From: Candidatus Phytoplasma phoenicium
Lineage (GTDB): Bacteria; Bacillota_I; Bacilli_A; Acholeplasmatales; Acholeplasmataceae
Assembly (NCBI RefSeq): GCF_001189415.1
Contig: NZ_JPSQ01000003.1
Span: 1 to 12,138, forward strand
Direction of reading: 5' to 3'
Length of the DNA stretch: 12,138 nucleotides
Position 1 is the stretch's first letter, and every line of letters begins with the position of its first letter. The position numbers and the translations under genes are program-made. The notes under the pieces were generated by a model. That model had not been told where the DNA came from. It ran no database searches and was given only the letters and a program-made list of their open reading frames with translations. Shown one piece after another: positions 8,047 through 12,138 of this stretch.

Positions 8047-9402
8047 ATGAGTTTTTTAAAAGATGGTTTTAAAAAGATTATGGATAAAATTAAAGGGAAA
8101 AAATATATTAAACAACAAGACATTGAAACTATTATGGAGGATATACGTTTATCTTTTATTGAAGCTGATGTTAATTATGAAGTCATTGCCAAATTTAATC
8201 ATTTGATTCAACAAAAAACTTTAAATCAACGAGTGGTCCATAAATTAGATGCACAAGAACAAGTGATTAAAATAATTAAAGATACTTTAGTAGAAATTTT
8301 AGGTATTAAAAATATACCACTTCAATTAAATAATTCATTTGATACCATCATGTTAATAGGATTACAAGGAAGTGGAAAAACTACTAATGCAGGTAAATTA
8401 TCTTTTTTAATTAATCGTAAATATCAAAAAAAAGTTTTACTCATTGCAGCTGATATTTATCGATTTGGTGCTATCGAACAATTAATAAATATAGGAAAAC
8501 AAATTAATATTGAAGTTTTTTTTCAAAACAATGAAAATGTTTTGAATATTGTACGTAATGGTTTACAACATGCTATGTATAATGGATTTGAAACAGTGAT
8601 TATAGATACAGCTGGTCGTTTATCTATTGAATCTGAAATGATAGAAGAAATTCAACAAATTAAAAAAATTGCTAATCCTTCTGAAATATTGATTGTTGTT
8701 GATGCTCTTTTAGGACAACAATCAGTCAATATTGTCCAAAGTTTTCATCAACAATTAAATGCTACAGGAGTGATTTTAACCAAAATGGATGCAGATATCA
8801 AAGGAGGAGTAGCTTTATCAATTAAATATATGACTCAACTGCCTATCAAATTTATTTCTTCTTCAGAAAAACATAATGATGATAATTTTGAAATTTTTTA
8901 TCCTGAACGTATAGTGTCTAGATTATTAAATATGGGCGATTTATTAACCTTAATTGAAAATGTAGAAGATAAAATTAATACTGAACAAGATAAAAACACA
9001 TTACATAGTTTATTGAAAAATGATTATAATTATTACGATTTAGAAAAACAATTAAAACTTTTAAAAAAAATGGGTTCTATGAAAAAAATATTACAATTTA
9101 TTCCAGGATTAGGTTCCAAAATGAAAAATATGCCTATCATAGAAGAAGATATTTTAAAACGTTTTCAATCAATTATTAATAGTATGACTAAAGAGGAAAA
9201 ACAACAACCTCAATTAATTGCAAATAATAATAGAAGACGCAATCGTATTTCTCAAGGTTCAGGTCATAAATTAAACGATATCTATTCTTTAATCCAATTT
9301 ATTCAAAAACAAAAACAAATAGCTAAACAAATAGGAAATTTCAAAGATGATGAAAATGATGTTTTTAATCCAGAAAATTTATTAAATAAATTTATTAATT
9401 AA
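8047..9402 (+). CDS. ffh: Signal recognition particle protein Ffh (SRP54)
   Basis: Ffh binds the SRP RNA and signal sequences emerging from the ribosome, and pairs with FtsY. From ATG 8047 it has 451 residues, the usual size. The N domain (1-95) includes the family stretch IRLSFIEADVNYEV. The G domain has G1 GLQGSGKTT (105-113), G2 DIYRFGAIEQL (136-146), G3 DTAGRL (187-192), VDALLGQQ (218-225) and G4 TKMD (245-248), followed by the intact KGGVALSI. The M domain (about 296-432) starts with MGDLLTLIE and carries the RNA-binding RRRNRISQGSG (396-406). One oddity is that the closing motif usually written GTGEK reads SSSEK (271-275), followed by a loosened HNDDNFEIF before the conserved YPERIVSRLLNMGD. 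The protein is otherwise complete. It is the downstream partner of ftsY. Confidence 0.96.
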   Translation: MSFLKDGFKKIMDKIKGKKYIKQQDIETIMEDIRLSFIEADVNYEVIAKFNHLIQQKTLNQRVVHKLDAQEQVIKIIKDTLVEILGIKNIPLQLNNSFDTIMLIGLQGSGKTTNAGKLSFLINRKYQKKVLLIAADIYRFGAIEQLINIGKQINIEVFFQNNENVLNIVRNGLQHAMYNGFETVIIDTAGRLSIESEMIEEIQQIKKIANPSEILIVVDALLGQQSVNIVQSFHQQLNATGVILTKMDADIKGGVALSIKYMTQLPIKFISSSEKHNDDNFEIFYPERIVSRLLNMGDLLTLIENVEDKINTEQDKNTLHSLLKNDYNYYDLEKQLKLLKKMGSMKKILQFIPGLGSKMKNMPIIEEDILKRFQSIINSMTKEEKQQPQLIANNNRRRNRISQGSGHKLNDIYSLIQFIQKQKQIAKQIGNFKDDENDVFNPENLLNKFIN

Positions 9403-9507
9403 AATGGTTCATTTCTGAAAAAATAGAAATAAGTAGTTACATAATAGTTATAAATTATCAAATTTTTTGCATTATCAAAGTTGTTTTTCTTATTAACCAT
9501 TTTAATT
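9397..9507 (+). repeat. 13-base inverted repeat flanking the start of the post-ffh spacer
   Basis: AATTAAAATGGTT at 9397-9409, which includes the ffh stop codon, is the exact reverse complement of AACCATTTTAATT at 9495-9507. The 85-base interior holds a smaller hairpin, ATTTCT/AGAAAT (9411-9430). The outer arms could close a long stem-loop at the transcript end, or be chance in AT-rich DNA. The GG/CC core makes chance somewhat less likely. Confidence 0.35.
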
Positions 9508-9698
9508 TTATATATGAATTATTTTTAATCATAAATAATTTTCGGAGATTTTATGATGGCGAAAATATAAGGAAAATGTATTGAAATGATGATAAATTAA
9601 AATCATAATGATATGAAAATATCTCAAAATAATTTTAAAAATAAAAAAAATCAATCTTTTAAGAGGAGGTATATTATTAAAGTTCAATTTAAAATCTA
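9403..9698 (+). other. Spacer between ffh and the polA-AAA fusion
   Basis: No real gene is visible. It contains the inverted repeat described separately, a minute frame (MMAKI, ATG 9553) preceded by GGAG at 9544, and a strong ribosome-binding sequence near 9663 without a proper start behind it. These look like remnants of earlier coding sequence. No tRNA or SRP RNA pattern could be made out by eye. Confidence 0.4.
9663..9669 (+). promoter_or_regulatory. Orphan strong Shine-Dalgarno sequence
   Basis: GAGGAGG matches the 16S anti-Shine-Dalgarno very well, but no ATG, GTG or TTG lies within the normal distance. The next ATG (9699) is about 29 bases away. Only an ATT at 9677 is suitably placed, and that frame stops after a few codons. 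It may be the site of a lost gene start or a leader. Confidence 0.4.
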
Positions 9699-9725
9699 AT
9701 GAAAGAGAGAGTTGTCGTAAGAAGT

Positions 9726-11123
9726 ATGGAACGTTTAGTTTTGGTAGATGGTAATTCTTTGGTTTTTCGAGCTTATTATGCTACCGCTTATAAAAAAACA
9801 ATTTTAATGCAAAACTATCAGGGTGAAAATATTAATGCATTGATTGTTTTTATCAATATGTTTAAAAAAATCTTAACTTCTTATACAAAAGATTATATTT
9901 GTGTAGTTTTTGATTCTCCTCAAAAAACGAAAAAACATCAAATTTATGAACAGTATAAACAAAAACGTCTAGTGACAACTTTATCATTAACAGAACAAAT
10001 TGATTTGATTAAGCAATATGATCAACGAATTGATGCACTTAATTTACTTATTCAACAAAAAGAAGAAGAAATCAACACCAAAGAAAATTTATCAGAAGAA
10101 CAAATAAAAAAGTTAAAAGAAGAAATTTTACATTTCAAAAATAAACTTAATTTAGAATTTCAAATTGTCTCTACACAAAAAACACAATTATTAGAAATAA
10201 GGAAACAATTACAACAATCCGATTTAAAATTATTAGATTTAAAAAAAGAAATTCAAGCATCACATAATTTAACTGAAAAGCAAAAACAACTATATATTAC
10301 GGAAATAGCAGAAAAACAAACTCAAATTAAAATGTTGAGTGAACAATTATATTCACAAGAAAAAAAAGTTGAATTAGCGATAGGATATACACAAGCCTAT
10401 ACAGAATTTTTTAAATCAACTATTGAGACACAAAATTTAATAGTAGATAAATTGAATAAAAATCTTGATATTTGGATGAAAATACAAAATAAACAAAAAC
10501 AACAATTAACAACAGAAGATTCTCGATTGGCTCAACAATTTATGAAGAATACAAAAGATTTTCCGGGTTTTAAAAATGTTATTGGGATGAAACCAATTAT
10601 TTCACAATTAAAAGAAGTTTTAGATTATTTGCTGCATAAAGATTTATATAAATCTATGGGTTTAAAAAAAACACAAAAAGGTATTTTGTTATATGGCCCT
10701 CCAGGAACAGGAAAAACTTTTTTAGCTCAGGTTTTTGCTAAAGAATCTGGATTACCTTTTTTTGCTATTGTCCCCTCTAATAGTATGAAAGAAATAGAAG
10801 ATGAATTTAAAAAAGCTAGACGAAATAGTCCTTCTGTTGTTTTTGTTGATGAAGCTGAAGAAGTTCTTAAATCTAGAACATCAGAAAAATTAGAAGAAGG
10901 AGATGCTAAAAAAACTAATTTATTTTTAACTGAAATAGATGGTGTTAAAACTGATCCAGACAATCCTATTTGTTTTATTGCCGCTACTAATCATTTTAAT
11001 AAAATTGATGATGCTATTAAATCTCGTTTAGAAGCTAAATACATTGGTTATTTATATACTGAAGAACTATTAAGAAATCATAAATCATATAATGCTAACA
11101 AGAATAAATATGCTAATAATTGA
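9726..11123 (+). CDS. Chimeric protein: N-terminus of DNA polymerase I fused to coiled coil and AAA+ ATPase
   Basis: Residues 1-82 (from ATG 9726) are the start of the PolA 5'-3' exonuclease domain: RLVLVDGNSLVFRAYYA, then CVVFDSPQKTKKHQIYEQYKQKR. The polymerase match stops there (about 9968), before most metal-binding acids of the nuclease, so no nuclease activity is expected. From VTTLSLTEQ onward the protein is a long Gln/Lys/Glu heptad-like coiled coil (about 86-270). An AAA+ module follows, with FPGFKNVIGM, Walker A GPPGTGKT (324-331), Walker B VVFVDEAE (371-378), sensor-1 ATN and the Arg-finger SRLEAK. The AAA+ part resembles ATPases of phytoplasma potential mobile units, which normally have their own membrane-anchored N-terminus. 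Here that is replaced. It ends at a double TGA, soon after the Arg finger and probably before the lid domain is complete, and the frame reopens beyond. An alternative start is ATG 9699, but the polA family N-terminus favours 9726. It could be a true fusion, a pseudogene or an assembly join. Confidence 0.85.
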   Translation: MERLVLVDGNSLVFRAYYATAYKKTILMQNYQGENINALIVFINMFKKILTSYTKDYICVVFDSPQKTKKHQIYEQYKQKRLVTTLSLTEQIDLIKQYDQRIDALNLLIQQKEEEINTKENLSEEQIKKLKEEILHFKNKLNLEFQIVSTQKTQLLEIRKQLQQSDLKLLDLKKEIQASHNLTEKQKQLYITEIAEKQTQIKMLSEQLYSQEKKVELAIGYTQAYTEFFKSTIETQNLIVDKLNKNLDIWMKIQNKQKQQLTTEDSRLAQQFMKNTKDFPGFKNVIGMKPIISQLKEVLDYLLHKDLYKSMGLKKTQKGILLYGPPGTGKTFLAQVFAKESGLPFFAIVPSNSMKEIEDEFKKARRNSPSVVFVDEAEEVLKSRTSEKLEEGDAKKTNLFLTEIDGVKTDPDNPICFIAATNHFNKIDDAIKSRLEAKYIGYLYTEELLRNHKSYNANKNKYANN

Positions 11124-11126
11124 TGA

Positions 11127-12138
11127 CAATATTTTGAAAAAAAAATTATTGATATATTTGTTTCTAAACATGTTGATAATCATTTGAATTATTTTTCCGA
11201 AGATATTTTCACATCTTTACAACAATTAATAAAAAATTTTATGGATAATTTCCAAGAAAAACAATTTTATTATCATTTTTTATTACAAAAAAAATATTTT
11301 TTATTAGAAGATTTTATTTTGCAGCAAAAAATTAATCGACATCTTATTATTCTAAAATATTATGATCAAAAAATGACTTTGATAAATAATCAACTACATA
11401 AAATAAAATTAAAATATAATCACAACAATTCTCAAATATTTTTGGAGTTAGAAGATAAAATTAAAAAGTATGAAAAATTTTATACTTATTTAAAAAAAGA
11501 ATTGTTTGAATTGCAAAAAAAACATATTAAACAAAAACAACCATATAATCAAAAAATAAAAAAATTAAAAAGACAACAGAACAACATGTTACAATATCAT
11601 AATAAGTTACAAATTAAAATATCACATGTTTATTCTAATATTAGAAATTATCAAAACAAATCAAATCATTACTTAAATAAATTTTATTTATGGTTTTGGA
11701 AAAAAAAATTATTATCTTATTGGTCTGCTATGTGTAATAATTTTATATTAAATGTTAAACAAATAGAATTACAGAATTATCGTGTTTTTAATCAAGTAGA
11801 AAAAATATACAATGATAATACCGTGCATCAACAAAAATTCTTACAACAACAGACGCAAAAAATAATTACATGGAACTTCGATAATTTTTTATCAATTATT
11901 GAACAAATGCATATATTTGATATCAAAAATATCATAACTTTTTATAAAGAAACTGAAAATCAATTACATATGGAAATAAAGGATATTAGACAAAAAATCA
12001 ATCATAAAGTTCAATACACTAATTACAAAAATAATTTAATTGAAGCTAATTTAAATGATGCTTTTGAATCATTAAAAACAGAATTAAAACATAAAATCAA
12101 TTATAAAAAAATACAAAAAACACAACAAATTAATCAAC
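11127..12138 (+). CDS. Open frame after tandem TGA stops, K/N/Q-rich coiled protein (partial, runs off the window)
   Basis: Directly after the two TGA codons the same reading frame stays open for 337 codons to the right edge. That is far longer than chance allows at this base composition, so it is or recently was coding. The first in-frame ATG is 11241, with a TTG at 11184, and neither has a clear ribosome-binding site. The encoded sequence is helical and polar, with coiled-coil stretches (around 11385-11630), a WFWKKKLLSYW segment near 11691-11732 and no recognised enzyme motif. No signal peptide or membrane segment is evident. The opening residues QYFEKKIIDIFVSK look like the continuation of a helical lid of the preceding AAA+ protein. 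The simplest reading is a detached C-terminal part of the upstream gene, cut by nonsense mutations. A separate gene with a weak start is also possible. Confidence 0.6.

Noticed and set aside
10727..10963. 78-codon minus-strand frame opposite the AAA+ domain
   Set aside because: It is antisense to Walker B and neighbouring motifs, which explain the sequence fully.
11121..11126. TGA TGA read as two tryptophans
   Set aside because: rbgA ends in TGA with no sensible continuation, the left-edge gene ends in TGA, and Trp is TGG everywhere else, so the standard bacterial code applies.
1..12138. CRISPR array, tRNA or rRNA genes
   Set aside because: No regularly spaced repeats, cloverleaf patterns or rRNA-like GC-richer conserved blocks were seen by eye.

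Overview
This is a very AT-rich window with every supported gene on the + strand. Protein content is rich in K, N, I, F and Q. TGA is a stop codon (the rbgA gene ends in TGA, and tryptophan is written TGG throughout), which argues against the Mycoplasma/Spiroplasma code. These traits, together with the AAA+ ATPase type found near the right end, point to a 'Candidatus Phytoplasma' chromosome (Acholeplasmatales). That assignment is inferred from gene style and no database search was possible.

Left block (1-4968): the last codons of what looks like hisS run with an ATGA overlap into aspS (aspartyl-tRNA synthetase). tilS (tRNA-Ile lysidine synthase) follows within 25 bases. After a 174-base gap come an unrecognised single-pass membrane/coiled protein and then rbgA, a circularly permuted GTPase for 50S ribosome assembly. 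These are translation-related housekeeping genes. Several of the longest frames begin at TTG or GTG codons, and the better start is downstream with a Shine-Dalgarno site.

Middle block (4969-6922): a decayed topA (DNA topoisomerase I). It can be followed from its N-terminal TOPRIM motif through the catalytic-tyrosine motif to the zinc-ribbon tail, but it is broken by many frameshifts and stops and has lost TOPRIM acidic residues. Its last third is still an open frame.

SRP block (6923-9402): ftsY and ffh lie in tandem. They encode the receptor and signal-recognition GTPases for co-translational membrane targeting, and both have unusual residues at normally invariant GTPase positions.

Right block (9403-12138): a gene-poor 320-base spacer with an inverted repeat and an orphan strong ribosome-binding site, then a chimera. 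The first ~80 residues of DNA polymerase I (5'-3' exonuclease domain) are joined in frame to a coiled coil plus AAA+ ATPase of the kind carried by phytoplasma mobile units. The AAA+ frame ends in two consecutive TGA stops. The same frame then stays open for the remaining 1,012 bases and runs off the window, encoding a K/N/Q-rich coiled protein. The most notable points are the polA-AAA+ fusion, the tandem-stop split of a long frame, and the death of topA, which together put two damaged DNA-maintenance loci within about 5 kb.
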